DNA of 64,000 nt from assembly GCF_001956985.1 (NCBI RefSeq), contig NZ_CP019082.1, positions 2,852,001 through 2,916,000 on the forward strand. Reading direction: 5' to 3'. Shown piece by piece: positions 43,528 to 52,954 of the stretch. This DNA comes from Paludisphaera borealis. Lineage in GTDB: Bacteria; Planctomycetota; Planctomycetia; Isosphaerales; Isosphaeraceae. The stretch's first letter is position 1; the number at the start of each line of letters is the position of its first letter. Both the position numbers and the translations under genes were made by a program. Below the pieces are notes generated by a model. That model saw only the letters and a list, made by a program, of their open reading frames with translations, had not been told where the DNA came from and ran no database searches.

Positions 43528-44816
43528 CAAGGGCCTCCTGGTTCCGCGACGACGTCGGCCGCCGACGGCCAGCCCAGCGTCTCAAGCGCCTTGTTGTGCT
43601 GGATGAACACGCCGCTCTTGGGTTGAAAGCGGACGACCCACGAGCCGCCCGCGGCGTCGAACTGAAACTGGGCGAGCCGGGCACCGAAGACGACGTGATC
43701 GCCGACCTTCGGCTCCGCGAGCTGGAACAGCTCGAAGTCGTCGAGATCGATCCGGGCCGTCCGCTCCGGCCGCGCGCCGCCGGCCCCTCGGAAGTTCGCC
43801 GCCTCGCCGAGCGGCATCACGAGATACTCGACCTCGTAGCGCTTCTCGGCCGAGTCCGGCGTCGCCTTGATCTTGGTGTCCAAGATCACCGCCCTGCCCT
43901 GGTACTGATCCTCGAACCGCGAGGCCCACGCCTGGGGGTTGGTTCGCGCCGCCTGATCGAGCAGGTCTTCGAGGGTTTCGGGAAGGAGACTGTTGAAGAC
44001 GCCGGCCTCGTCGGCCGCCTGACGGATCTTGTCGGCCCCTTCCACGCCGCCGCCGAGCGAGTCGACGGCGTGCTTGGCGGCCGAGAGCAACTGGTAGGCC
44101 GTGTCGAAGTCGCCCCGTTCGAGCGCCGGGATTCCTTCGACCCGCCCGAGTTCCGCCACCAACGGATATTGCTGGCGGCGGCTCCTCCAGGTTCGCAACG
44201 CGACCGTGCCGACGACCAGGAGGGCCACGACGCTGAACACCACGAGCGGGCGGCTCGGGCGTCGGCGCGGCCTCCGCTCCTCGAATTCCGGTTCGTCGAG
44301 AGCGACCCGACGATCGGGCTTGCGGCCGCCCCTGGACGCCGCGGCGGCCTCGGGTTGCGCCGGCGCTCGCTTCGCGGCCGATCGACGCCGATCGCGGGCG
44401 ATCTTGTCGACATCCGGCTGAGGGGCCTTGGCGGCGAGATCCTCGGCTCCATCGGCCTGGTCGTCCTCCCAGATGATCTCCGCGTCGGCCTGACGGTCGT
44501 CCCGCTCCATCTCGACGGTGACTTCGCCGGGATCGTGAAGCTCGACCGGCCCTTCATCGACTACCGCCCCCGACGGTTCGACGCGAGCTCGGCGCATGGC
44601 GGACCGCGCCGGAGCGATCGGCTCGGGCAGCGGGCTCAGGGGCAAGACGAAGACCCCCTCGCCGCAGGCCGGACAACGAAGCGCCTGGTAGCCCTCGGTC
44701 CGCTGACCTCGAACGCGGTGGCCGAGCGGGCAGACGACGTTGTAGTACTGGACCTTGGGCTCTGGAAACGTCCCCATTCCCTTGAACAGGTTCTTGGCTC
44801 GGCCGAAAAGCCCCAA
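43527..44816 (-). CDS. Membrane protein with N-terminal zinc ribbon
   Basis: 429 residues from TTG 44816, preceded by AAGAGGTGG and giving MGLFGRAKNLFKGMG; ATG 44777 is an alternative. A zinc-ribbon-like site is formed by C29, H33, C48 and C51 (CPLGH and CPAC). A long charged, disordered region follows (about 65-185), then one transmembrane helix (about 190-210, LVVFSVVALLVVGTVALRTW). The extracytoplasmic part has a helical stretch (GDFDTAYQLLSAAKHAVDSL) and a beta-rich C-terminal domain (DHVVFGARLAQFQFDAAGGS). A cytoplasmic zinc ribbon plus outside domain suggests signalling or assembly. Coupled to the next gene by a TGATG overlap. Confidence 0.75.
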   Translation of the reverse strand: MGLFGRAKNLFKGMGTFPEPKVQYYNVVCPLGHRVRGQRTEGYQALRCPACGEGVFVLPLSPLPEPIAPARSAMRRARVEPSGAVVDEGPVELHDPGEVTVEMERDDRQADAEIIWEDDQADGAEDLAAKAPQPDVDKIARDRRRSAAKRAPAQPEAAAASRGGRKPDRRVALDEPEFEERRPRRRPSRPLVVFSVVALLVVGTVALRTWRSRRQQYPLVAELGRVEGIPALERGDFDTAYQLLSAAKHAVDSLGGGVEGADKIRQAADEAGVFNSLLPETLEDLLDQAARTNPQAWASRFEDQYQGRAVILDTKIKATPDSAEKRYEVEYLVMPLGEAANFRGAGGARPERTARIDLDDFELFQLAEPKVGDHVVFGARLAQFQFDAAGGSWVVRFQPKSGVFIQHNKALETLGWPSAADVVAEPGGP

Positions 44817-45138
44817 AGACCACCTCTTCCCGGCCGAATCCCGTCCATCGGTGGTCGCTCGTCGACCAGCCTGGCAGGGTTCGGAACAGACTCCGTGACA
44901 TGACGACCCGCTCCTCGAATTATCGAGCCTGCGAATCGCCAGGTCAACGTGTCCATCGCGTGACTGGTACAAAAGTCGTAGCCCCAGCGGCGCGAATAAA
45001 CCTCGTTCCTACAGGCCCAGCGGTCGAGAGAGCCGACCACTTCTGTCGCTCGGCCGCCGAAACGCCTAGAATGGTGGTTCATCCCTCTCGCATCCCGGCT
45101 CGTGCCGAGGATGTCGAGAGTTCCTGGAGGAACCGCAG
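44817..45138. other. Divergent intergenic region
   Basis: 322 bp between the zinc-ribbon gene and the fumarase gene. Contains CCTGGAGGAACC just before the fumarase ATG, a plausible ribosome binding site. No promoter pair is clear. Confidence 0.4.
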
Positions 45139-46764
45139 ATGGCCGAGTTCGTCTATCAAACGCCCTTTCCGCTTGGCGCCGACACGACCGAATACCGCAG
45201 TCTTGGCAAGGAATTCGTCTCGACCGCGACCTTCGAAGGCGAGGAGATCCTCAAGGTCCAGCCCGAGGCGCTGAGCCTCGTGGCCCGCGAGGCGCTGCGC
45301 GACGTCTCGTTCCTCTACCGCCCGGCGCACCTCCAGAAGGTCGCGGCGATCCTCGACGATCCCGACGCCTCGAACAACGACCGCGGCGTGGCCATGGCTC
45401 TGCTCAAGAACGCCGTCGTGGCCTCGGGCTGGAAGCTGCCGATGTGCCAGGACACCGGCACCGCCACGATCGTCGCCAAGAAAGGCCAGCGCGTCTGGAC
45501 CGGGGCGAAGGACGAGGAGTGGCTGTCGAAGGGGATCTTCGAGACCTATCAGAACGAGAACCTGCGGTACTCGCAGACGATCCCGCTCTCGATGTTCGAG
45601 GAGGTCAACTCCGGCACCAACCTCCCGGCTCAGATCGACCTGCTGGCGACCAACGGCTCGACTTACGAGTTCCTTTTCGTCGCCAAGGGAGGGGGCTCGG
45701 CCAACAAATCGTTCCTCTATCAGGAGACCAAGGCGCTTCTCAACCCCGCCAGCCTGGAGAAATTCCTCCGCGAGAAGCTGCGATCGCTGGGGACCGCCGC
45801 CTGTCCGCCGTATCACCTGGCGGTCGTCATCGGCGGGACGTCGGCCGAGGCGACGATGAAGACGGTCAAACTGGCGAGCGCCGGGTATCTCGACCACCTG
45901 CCGACCGAGGGCAATCGGCTCGGGCAGGCGTTCCGTGACACGGAGATGGAAAACAAGGTCATGGAACTGGCCCGGACGAGCGGGATCGGCGCTCAGTTCG
46001 GCGGCAAGTATTTCGCGCTCGACGCCCGAGTGATTCGGCTGCCCCGCCACGGCGCGTCGTGCCCGGTGGGTCTCGGCGTGTCGTGCTCGGCCGACCGCAA
46101 CATCAAGGCCCGGATCGATCGCGACGGCGTCTGGTTGGAAAAGCTCGAACGCGACCCCGCCCGGTTCATCCCGGCGAAATACCGAGCAGGGCTGGGCGCC
46201 GAGCACGGCGTGAACATCGACCTCAACCGGCCGATGGCGGACGTTCTGAGCGAGCTGTCGAAGTACCCGGTCTCGACCCCGCTCAAGTTGAACGGGACGA
46301 TCGTCGTCGCCCGCGACATCGCCCACGCCAAGATCAAGGAGCGGCTCGACCGCGGCGACGGCATGCCCGACTACTTGAAGCAGCACCCGGTCTACTACGC
46401 CGGCCCGGCCAAGACGCCCGAAGGCATGCCCTCGGGCTCGTTCGGCCCGACGACCGCCGGCCGGATGGACAGCTACGTCGACCAGTTCCAGGCCAACGGC
46501 GGCTCGATGGTCATGATCGCCAAGGGGAACCGCTCCCAGGCCGTGACCGACGCCTGCAAGAAGCACGGCGGCTTCTACCTCGGCTCCATCGGCGGCCCCG
46601 CCGCCCTCCTCGCCCACGACAACATCAAGAAAGTCGAGCTGATCGAATACCCCGAACTCGGCATGGAAGCCGTCTACCAGATCGACGTCGTCGACTTCCC
46701 CGCCTTCATCCTCGTCGATGACAAAGGCAACGAATTCTTCTCGCAACTCCCCATCCTGTCGTGA
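45139..46764 (+). CDS. fumA: Class I (iron-sulfur) fumarate hydratase
   Basis: 541 residues, full length for the class I enzyme with fused alpha and beta parts. Start ATG 45139 has GGAGGAACC upstream. The cluster cysteines are seen in MCQDTGT (C103), AACPPYHLA (C222) and GASCPVGLG (C308). The C-terminal beta part includes [13 protein letters not shown] and [13 protein letters not shown]. It interconverts fumarate and malate in the citric acid cycle in the cytoplasm. The [4Fe-4S] cluster makes it oxygen-sensitive. L-tartrate dehydratase is a related alternative, but the fused single chain favours fumarase. Confidence 0.95.
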   Translation: MAEFVYQTPFPLGADTTEYRSLGKEFVSTATFEGEEILKVQPEALSLVAREALRDVSFLYRPAHLQKVAAILDDPDASNNDRGVAMALLKNAVVASGWKLPMCQDTGTATIVAKKGQRVWTGAKDEEWLSKGIFETYQNENLRYSQTIPLSMFEEVNSGTNLPAQIDLLATNGSTYEFLFVAKGGGSANKSFLYQETKALLNPASLEKFLREKLRSLGTAACPPYHLAVVIGGTSAEATMKTVKLASAGYLDHLPTEGNRLGQAFRDTEMENKVMELARTSGIGAQFGGKYFALDARVIRLPRHGASCPVGLGVSCSADRNIKARIDRDGVWLEKLERDPARFIPAKYRAGLGAEHGVNIDLNRPMADVLSELSKYPVSTPLKLNGTIVVARDIAHAKIKERLDRGDGMPDYLKQHPVYYAGPAKTPEGMPSGSFGPTTAGRMDSYVDQFQANGGSMVMIAKGNRSQAVTDACKKHGGFYLGSIGGPAALLAHDNIKKVELIEYPELGMEAVYQIDVVDFPAFILVDDKGNEFFSQLPILS

Positions 46765-46792
46765 ATCAAAACTCCGGATCAAGCAGCGCCGC

Positions 46793-47437
46793 ATGTTTCT
46801 GATGCCAAAGTCCGTCAATGGGAAGAGTCACAAACAGATCGTCGAGGCGAGCCGCAAGCGAGCCCGCGTCCAGTTCCGGGTCATCCACGACCTGGGCTGG
46901 ATCGAGGAGACGGAAGCCGACGTCTGGGCGCAAGCGAAAGCTGAGCACCCCCACCGGCGCGAGTTCCTCGACCACTGGCAATCCCAGGTCCGCTCTCTGT
47001 TCGTGACCAGCAGCCTGAGCGACGTCCGCGCGTGGAGCACGTTCGCGCGAGCCTATGAAGACCACGCGCACATCCGAGCGGCCCTGGTACGCTGGGAGGC
47101 CGAAGCCTTGGACCTCCTCGAAGACCCGAAGACGTTGTGGACCTGGAAGCAGTTCAGCATACCGAGTCCTTGGGGCGATCGTGTGTGCAGCGACTGGGTC
47201 GAGGCGAACGAGAGGAAGGTCGCCTCCCTCGCGCCGCGCGGCGTGCCGTGCTTCGTCGCCCTCGGCCTGACCTTCCCTTCGACCGTCGACGAAATCCAGG
47301 CCGCCTATCGACGGCTGGCGGTCGAGGCTCATCCGGATCGAGGCGGGAGCAACGAAGCGATGGCCGCGCTGACCAAAGCTCGGGCGACGGCGCTCTCCAT
47401 GAGCCGGTACGCCCGCCCCCGGAAAGCGCGCGCCTAG
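46793..47437 (+). CDS. Protein with C-terminal J-like domain
   Basis: 214 residues from ATG 46793; ATG 46802 is an alternative, and no strong ribosome binding site is seen. The N-terminal 150 residues are of unknown type (SHKQIVEASRKRARVQFRV, WIEETEADVWAQAKAEHPHR). The last 60 residues fit a J domain: FVALGLTFPSTVDEIQAAYR then RLAVEAHPDRGG, with HPD at 180-182. J domains stimulate the ATPase of Hsp70 chaperones; the unusual C-terminal position resembles specialised co-chaperones. It begins 28 nt after fumarase and may share its transcript. Confidence 0.78.
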   Translation: MFLMPKSVNGKSHKQIVEASRKRARVQFRVIHDLGWIEETEADVWAQAKAEHPHRREFLDHWQSQVRSLFVTSSLSDVRAWSTFARAYEDHAHIRAALVRWEAEALDLLEDPKTLWTWKQFSIPSPWGDRVCSDWVEANERKVASLAPRGVPCFVALGLTFPSTVDEIQAAYRRLAVEAHPDRGGSNEAMAALTKARATALSMSRYARPRKARA

Positions 47438-47631
47438 AGCGACGAGCCTTTGCCTTGCGTACGACTCCCCCCGGGAACACCAATCTCCTGATTGGCGCAT
47501 GCTGCCTGGAGAAGAGGAAAAGAGCCGATCGGGAGATCGGCGTTCCCGGCAAGGAGGCCGGCCCCGTCCCTCCTCAGCCGTGCACATGGCAAAGGTGAAC
47601 CGCTCTAGAACGCCGGCCGGCCGCGCTATCG

Positions 47632-47907
47632 TCAGCTGACGTCGCCCATGACTCTTGCGTCGATGGGGTCTCCCTCGACGTCCGCCCGTCGGCGGATGCG
47701 ACGATCGACATGGAGGGCCACCACCCGGGGAACGTCGCCGGGGGTGACGAGGTGGAGAACGTCGTCGGCTTGAATCGCGCCGGTCGGGACGACGAATGAT
47801 GCTCGGCGCTTGTTGCCGACGCGGCGAATGGTCGCGGCGACCTCCTTCAAGACGACTGCCCCGCCTCGCACCAGCGTTCCGACGACTTCCACTTCGCCGA
47901 TAGACAC
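47632..47907 (-). CDS. Small beta-rich protein of unknown function
   Basis: 91 residues from GTG 47907, with CAGGAGAGGTGAG upstream. The chain is rich in Val and Ile (IGEVEVVGTLVRGGAVVLKE, VLHLVTPGDVPRVVALHVDR) and Arg, with no signal peptide, cysteine or membrane segment. It is probably a small cytoplasmic beta-fold protein. No neighbours suggest a role; family unknown. Confidence 0.55.
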   Translation of the reverse strand: MSIGEVEVVGTLVRGGAVVLKEVAATIRRVGNKRRASFVVPTGAIQADDVLHLVTPGDVPRVVALHVDRRIRRRADVEGDPIDARVMGDVS

Positions 47908-48068
47908 GACTCACCTCTCCTGCCCGGTTTTTGTAGCGACGAACGACGGACAGGCTCAGCCTACTCGGTTGACGTCGTATTCCGGAAGCCCCTCGGCTTA
48001 GAGGGAGGCGCGGGACGTCGGTCGTCTCAGGGCAGCATTCGGGCCCCGATCGACTCCACGGCCGGATC

Positions 48069-50453
48069 TTATTCGCGCGGCGCACCGAGCGACATGAGAA
48101 ACGCCTCGACCTGACGTTTGCGTCGCGTGCTGAGTCGCGAGAACCGGTCGGCTGATGACATCCCCTGGCCGCCGTGCAGGATCACCGCCTGGACGACCGT
48201 CTCGGCGCGGCCGTCGTGGAGGTAGGGCGCCGAGTCGCGGAGGCCCCAGAGCGGCGGCGTCCGCCATTCCCGCGCCCGCGTCTCGGATTCGCCGTCACGA
48301 TCGTCGACGCCCCTCTCGTCGACCGCCGCCCGGCTCGGGCCGGAGCCGAACACCGCGTAACCGCTGGAATCGCCGAGTTCCGTTCCCATGTCGTGAAGCA
48401 GCAAGTCGCTGTAGATTCCCTCGACGCCGCCCAGCCTCGGGAGGTGGCAGCTCGCGCAGCCGATCGACCGAAACGTCTTTTCCCCTTCCTTGACCATCGC
48501 CGCCTCTTTCGGGTCGGACGGCGCGGAGACCACCGGCGACGGCAAGCCCCGCACGAACGCGACCAGGGCGTGGCACTCGGTCCGGTCCATGTCCAGCCCC
48601 GCCGAAACGACGTCCAGGAGGCGAGGATCGCCGGCCTGGCGACGTCCGGGAACCTCCAGCCCCAACTCGCCGGCGGCGGCCGAGAGCACGAATTCCTCGA
48701 CGGTCGCCGTCTGGGCCTTCCAGCCGAATCGACCGATCCGCCCCCCCGCGACGCGGCTGATCCGCCCCCTGGTCTGCGAGCTTCCCGGACTCCTGCGCCT
48801 CGCGACCGCCACGATCGCCTCGTCGGGGATCTCGTCGATCAGACCGACGCCGAAAAGCGGAGTGGGATTGCGCTGCGACATCCGGACCTCGATCTGGCCG
48901 TGCCGCCCGGGAATCGCCCCTCGCCAGGCGCTGTAGCTCGGGTCGGTGCCGAAACGATGCAGCACGACGCTCCGCGCCTCCCGGAATCCCGGATGGATCG
49001 CCGCTGATGCGAGCGATGCTTGCGACGTCCGCCGCGCCCCGGCCGGAGGGTCGTAGCCGAAGCGGTACTCGAAGCCGCCTTCGCCGAAATTCATGCTGAA
49101 CGCATAGGAGAACCCCATGCCCGTTGACGGGTCCACGTCGGCCGTGGCGACGTCGATGTTCCTGCTCGAAGGGCCCGCGCCCCCCGTCCCGCCCTGGTCA
49201 TGACAATCGACGCAGGAACGGGCGTTGAAGACCGGCCCCAGGCCGTCGCCGCCGTGACTTCTCGGATCCTTCGGCGACCACATCCTTTCGAACAACTCCC
49301 GGCCGTCGGCCGCCAGGGCCGCCCTCAGCGAACTCAACGCCCGATCGGCGGCCTTGAGAATCGGTGCCGACGCCTCGTCGGTCGCACTCACCTCGCGGGG
49401 CTTGACGGTCGCGGAAGCCCTCGACCGGGCGACGATGGGATTCGTAGGCGTCGCATCGGCCGTAGTCGACTCCGAACTTCGCCGGGTTGGGCCCCCCAGG
49501 GAAATCGCCCGGCGCTCCTCGATCCTTCCGTCGGCCGGGGACTCCGAGTAGACGGGTGGTCGCGAGTTCCGGCTTCCCTCGGTCACGTCGCGACCGGCGA
49601 ACCACATGCCCCCGGCGGCCAGGCAGATCCCGATGACCCAGGTCGTCGAGATCGAGAGCGAGGAGTCGATCGTCGCGGCGAGATGCGAGACGGAAGGACT
49701 GACCGACCCACCGGCGCCGCCGTATTTCGCGCATCGGACGGCCGCCCACGCCGTCTCCTCGACCCATTCCGGTCGGACGGCGTCCGGCGACGCTTGCCGA
49801 GGCCCGAGGAGCGCCGCGAGCAAGCTGCAGGGTGCCGCGTCGCGTCGCGCGAGGGCCTCGCGGAGCCGTCGACGGCCCCGATGGAGGCGAGTCTGGACCG
49901 TTCCATAAGGCCAACCGAGCACCCGCGCCGCCTCCTCCTGCGTGTAGCCTTCAAAGTAGCAGAGGACGATCGGCAGGCGATACCGCTCCGGCAGCCGGCT
50001 CAGTTCCTCGTGCAGTTCCGGGTGGAACGGACGCTCCGCCGCCGACCAACGTTCCGTTCGCTGGGACGTCGCCTCGGCGTTCCGCTTCTCGGCCTTCCTG
50101 CGACGCGCCTCGGCGTCCCTCGCGCGGCGAGCCACGCGGAGCGAGACGCCGTGCAGCCACGAACCGAGCGCTTCCCTGCGACGGATCGAGGCCGCCTTGC
50201 GGGCGAGGACGAGGAAGACGGCCTGGGCGGCGTCCTGAGCCTCGTGATGATCGCCGAGAACGTCGCGGCAAACCCGCAGAACGGCCGGAGCGTGCCGTTC
50301 GACGATGCGTCGGAACGCCCCTTCGGCCGAGGCTTCGTCCCGCTCCAGAAACGCTTCCAGAAGCCTACGGTCCGCCGGCGGACCGGGCGACTCCAGGCCA
50401 AGAGCCTGCTCCTTCATGCCGGATTCGACTCCCGATCGCACAGGCGTCATCAT
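48069..50453 (-). CDS. ECF sigma factor fused through a membrane helix to a di-heme c-type oxidoreductase
   Basis: 794 residues from ATG 50453, with AAGGAG about 7 nt upstream. Residues about 30-90 form sigma region 2 (DAAQAVFLVLARKAA) and 150-200 sigma region 4 (TQEEAARVLGWPYGTVQTRL). A transmembrane helix follows at about 270-287 (STTWVIGICLAAGGMWFAG), then a disordered linker to about 360. Residues about 365-794 match the di-heme oxidoreductase (COG3488, thiol-oxidoreductase-like) family: heme motifs CVDCH (414-418) and CASCH (666-670), LLLHDMGTEL, and RTPPLWGLRDSAPYLHDGRA. The sigma part would be cytoplasmic and the heme part periplasmic, so redox state outside might control transcription inside. 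The two halves are one continuous frame. Confidence 0.92.
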   Translation of the reverse strand: MMTPVRSGVESGMKEQALGLESPGPPADRRLLEAFLERDEASAEGAFRRIVERHAPAVLRVCRDVLGDHHEAQDAAQAVFLVLARKAASIRRREALGSWLHGVSLRVARRARDAEARRRKAEKRNAEATSQRTERWSAAERPFHPELHEELSRLPERYRLPIVLCYFEGYTQEEAARVLGWPYGTVQTRLHRGRRRLREALARRDAAPCSLLAALLGPRQASPDAVRPEWVEETAWAAVRCAKYGGAGGSVSPSVSHLAATIDSSLSISTTWVIGICLAAGGMWFAGRDVTEGSRNSRPPVYSESPADGRIEERRAISLGGPTRRSSESTTADATPTNPIVARSRASATVKPREVSATDEASAPILKAADRALSSLRAALAADGRELFERMWSPKDPRSHGGDGLGPVFNARSCVDCHDQGGTGGAGPSSRNIDVATADVDPSTGMGFSYAFSMNFGEGGFEYRFGYDPPAGARRTSQASLASAAIHPGFREARSVVLHRFGTDPSYSAWRGAIPGRHGQIEVRMSQRNPTPLFGVGLIDEIPDEAIVAVARRRSPGSSQTRGRISRVAGGRIGRFGWKAQTATVEEFVLSAAAGELGLEVPGRRQAGDPRLLDVVSAGLDMDRTECHALVAFVRGLPSPVVSAPSDPKEAAMVKEGEKTFRSIGCASCHLPRLGGVEGIYSDLLLHDMGTELGDSSGYAVFGSGPSRAAVDERGVDDRDGESETRAREWRTPPLWGLRDSAPYLHDGRAETVVQAVILHGGQGMSSADRFSRLSTRRKRQVEAFLMSLGAPRE

Positions 50454-50755
50454 GGGCCGCTCCTTCCCTTGGCTTGGTCTCTCCTATCTAGTACCACCAA
50501 TAGCAAGTTTCCATTTCAAGATTCTTGATTTCGCGCAGCGGCGCTCGAGTTTTACCCCGCCTCCTGAACCGTTGTGGAGAATCCCCGATAGCATCCGGAA
50601 GCCGCAGCACGAGCTAATGGCAGAACAAACCGTCGAACGAGGGTCGTGTTGCCGTGGCGACGTGGTCAGGCGATAATCCGTCGGAGCGCCCAGGCCCGGT
50701 CCCCGGATTTCGCCCCGCGCGACCAGAGAGACCATTCAAGAGGAGCGACGCGCCG
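50454..50755. other. Divergent intergenic region
   Basis: 302 bp between the sigma-cytochrome gene and the AGE-family gene. A less GC-rich block at 50485-50535 lies 30-80 nt before the sigma-cytochrome start. No clear promoter hexamers. Confidence 0.35.
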
Positions 50756-52108
50756 ATGAGGATACCCACGCCGGGTCGATGGCCGAGACGATTCCTCATC
50801 GTGGCGCTGTTCACGCGCGTCGCCTGGCCGGCGTCGGGCTTCCAGACGGAGACCACGGCCGTCGGCGATCGGGCGACGAGGCTCCGGGTCTTGCTCCGCG
50901 ACGAGCTGGCACACTGGTATCCGGCTGCGATCGACAAGCAGGCCGGCGGCTTTCACCAGAACTTCGCTCGCGACTGGACGGTCCGGCCCGACGACAACAA
51001 GTTCCAGGTCTACCAGGCGCGGATGACCTGGACGGCGGCCGCGTTCGCCGAGTTCGAGCCGTCGCGCCGCGACGAGTTCCTCGGCTACGCCCGCCACGGG
51101 ATCGCATTTCTCGACGACGTGATGCGCGACAAGGAACACGGCGGGTTCCACTGGATTCTCGACCGCGACGGCAAACTCGACGCCCGCCTCGGCGACGAGA
51201 AGCACGCTTACGGGCTCTCGTTCGTGATCTACGCGGCGAGCAGGGTCCGCGCGGTCGGCGGCGACGACCGCGCGCTGAAAGTCGCTCGCGACGCCTTCGA
51301 CTGGCTCGACGCCCACGCCCACGACGCCCAGCACGGCGGCTACTTCGAGGCCATCCGCCGCGACGGGACGGCGATCACGAGCTGGGATCCGAACGCGCCG
51401 ATTCACAAGCGAACCGATCGGCTGGGCGTCTATTACGGCTACAAGACGATGAACTCGCACATCCACCTGCTCGAAGCCCTGGCCGAGCTGTCGCGGGTCG
51501 ACGACCGGCCGATCGTCAAGGAGCGGCTGCGCGAGGTCTTCCTGATCGTCCGCGACAAGATCGCCATCGAGCCCGGCGCGCTCAATCTGTACCTGACCCG
51601 CGACTGGCGGGCGATCCCGGCCCATGACTCGTTCGGCCACGACGTCGAGACGGCCTACCTGCTCGTCGAGGCCGCCGAGGCCCTGCGCATGGCCGACGAC
51701 GCCAAAACCTGGAAGGTCGCGCGCAGCCTGCTCGACCACGCGCTCGACTGGGGATGGGACGACCAGCACGGCGGATTTTACGACAAGGGCGATTCGTTCG
51801 CCACGCCCGCCTACGACCACACCAAGGTCTGGTGGACCGAGGCCGAGGGGCTCAACGCGCTGGCCGTCATGGATCGCAAGTTCGGCAAGGAGTCCGACCG
51901 CTACGCCAAGGCGTTCGCCAGGCAGTGGGAGTTCATCGAGCAGAACCTGCTCGACCCGGAGCAAGGCGGCTGGTTCGCCGAGACCGCCCGGGGGGGCAAG
52001 TTGATCGGCGACGGTGCCAAGGCCAACCAATGGAAAGCCAACTATCACACCGCGCGGGCCATGATGAACGTCGCCAAGCTGCTCGGAGCGGCCGGACCAC
52101 GAGACTGA
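50756..52108 (+). CDS. Secreted N-acylglucosamine 2-epimerase (AGE) family protein
   Basis: 450 residues from ATG 50756, with AGAGGAG 11 nt upstream. A signal peptide covers about 1-29 (RRFLIVALFTRVAWPASG). The (alpha/alpha)6 barrel of AGE epimerases is indicated by repeated HGGF/HGGY motifs (KEHGGFHWILDRDG, QHGGYFEAIRRDG, DQHGGFYDKGD), plus KHAYGLSFVIYA, TMNSHIHLLEALAEL and WWTEAEGLNAL. Family members interconvert sugars at C2, for example N-acyl-glucosamine/mannosamine or cellobiose. The export signal is less usual for the family. Next to a palindromic element at its 3' end. Confidence 0.9.
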   Translation: MRIPTPGRWPRRFLIVALFTRVAWPASGFQTETTAVGDRATRLRVLLRDELAHWYPAAIDKQAGGFHQNFARDWTVRPDDNKFQVYQARMTWTAAAFAEFEPSRRDEFLGYARHGIAFLDDVMRDKEHGGFHWILDRDGKLDARLGDEKHAYGLSFVIYAASRVRAVGGDDRALKVARDAFDWLDAHAHDAQHGGYFEAIRRDGTAITSWDPNAPIHKRTDRLGVYYGYKTMNSHIHLLEALAELSRVDDRPIVKERLREVFLIVRDKIAIEPGALNLYLTRDWRAIPAHDSFGHDVETAYLLVEAAEALRMADDAKTWKVARSLLDHALDWGWDDQHGGFYDKGDSFATPAYDHTKVWWTEAEGLNALAVMDRKFGKESDRYAKAFARQWEFIEQNLLDPEQGGWFAETARGGKLIGDGAKANQWKANYHTARAMMNVAKLLGAAGPRD

Positions 52109-52134
52109 GAGTCTGTCCCACAAGCGCGTATTAC

Positions 52135-52203
52135 GGGAGGGCGAGGCTCCCGCCGAGCCGGTTTTCATCTCCGCCTCCGGCTCGGCGGGAGCCTCGCCCT
52201 CCC
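52135..52203. repeat. Long perfect inverted repeat (27-bp arms), REP-like element or terminator
   Basis: The arm 52135-52161 is the exact reverse complement of 52177-52203, with a 15-nt loop. The arm contains GAGGCTCCCGCCGAGCC. Partial complementarity continues outward (AGAGTCT near 52109 and AGACTCT near 52214). It lies between convergent genes. From memory, similar GGGAGGGCGAGGCTCCCGCC strings are dispersed in planctomycete genomes. Confidence 0.9.
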
Positions 52204-52240
52204 CTTACGAGCCAGACTCTGAGAGCGTAAGGAGCGTCGA

Positions 52241-52852
52241 TCAGCTCGCGGGCCGCCGCAGCCTTCGGCGAGCCCGCCAGCCCAGGCCGGCCGCCGCCAT
52301 TGCGACGAACAGGAGCGACGAGGGTTCGGGCACGGGCCGGATCGCTCCCGGGTCTTCCGGATGGACGGACAAGCCGATGGCCATCGTCGGCAGGTGATCG
52401 CTCAGGAAAGAGGTGGTGTGGAGCCAGTCCGGGTGAGCGATCAGCCGCTGGAAGAGTTCAGGGTAGAGGCCGATCTGGGCGGACGTGGCCGAGGTCGAGA
52501 CGACGGCGTCGAGCACAGGCAGATCGGGATTGTAAGCCAGGTAGGTGGCCGTGCCGCTGACGTCGATGGTGGGCAGGTCGCCATTGAACTTGAACTGAAT
52601 GTGGAACGCCGTGCTCCCCAGCGGGTCGGTGAATCCGTCGACCGGAACAGCGCCGATCAGGATGGAGTCGGCGGGCGTGGCGTCGGTCACTCCCGCAAGC
52701 TCGCCCGTGCCGGCCGCCAGCTCGAAACGCCCCGAAGTCGAGAACCGGATGGGATCAGCCGCCGCCGGAGTGGAATTCCAAAGCCCGATCGCCAGAGCGA
52801 AGGCCGACGCCCATCCCTTGAAGCGGACCGTTGTGCGCGCGTTGGTGTTCAT
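52241..52852 (-). CDS. PEP-CTERM sorting-signal protein
   Basis: 203 residues from ATG 52852, preceded by GGGACGG. The signal peptide spans about 10-32 ([20 protein letters not shown]). The C-terminus carries the PEP-CTERM signal: [19 protein letters not shown] followed by an Arg-rich tail (RARRRLRR). Such proteins are recognised by an exosortase, cleaved at the PEP motif and placed in the exopolysaccharide-rich surface layer. The mature region is beta-rich ([20 protein letters not shown]) and of unknown function. No exosortase gene is in the window. Confidence 0.88.
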   Translation of the reverse strand: MNTNARTTVRFKGWASAFALAIGLWNSTPAAADPIRFSTSGRFELAAGTGELAGVTDATPADSILIGAVPVDGFTDPLGSTAFHIQFKFNGDLPTIDVSGTATYLAYNPDLPVLDAVVSTSATSAQIGLYPELFQRLIAHPDWLHTTSFLSDHLPTMAIGLSVHPEDPGAIRPVPEPSSLLFVAMAAAGLGWRARRRLRRPAS

Positions 52853-52954
52853 TTCCGTCCCTGGAAACTGGATCATAGAGCTTATCGCGATTCCCGGAAT
52901 CGGCCAGACTACGGATATTCTGGATCGCAACAAGGCCAACTAAGGAACGATTCG

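Noticed and set aside
45079-46818. Long minus-strand open frame across fumarase
   Set aside because: Antisense to a full-length class I fumarase with all cluster cysteines; an artefact of high GC content.
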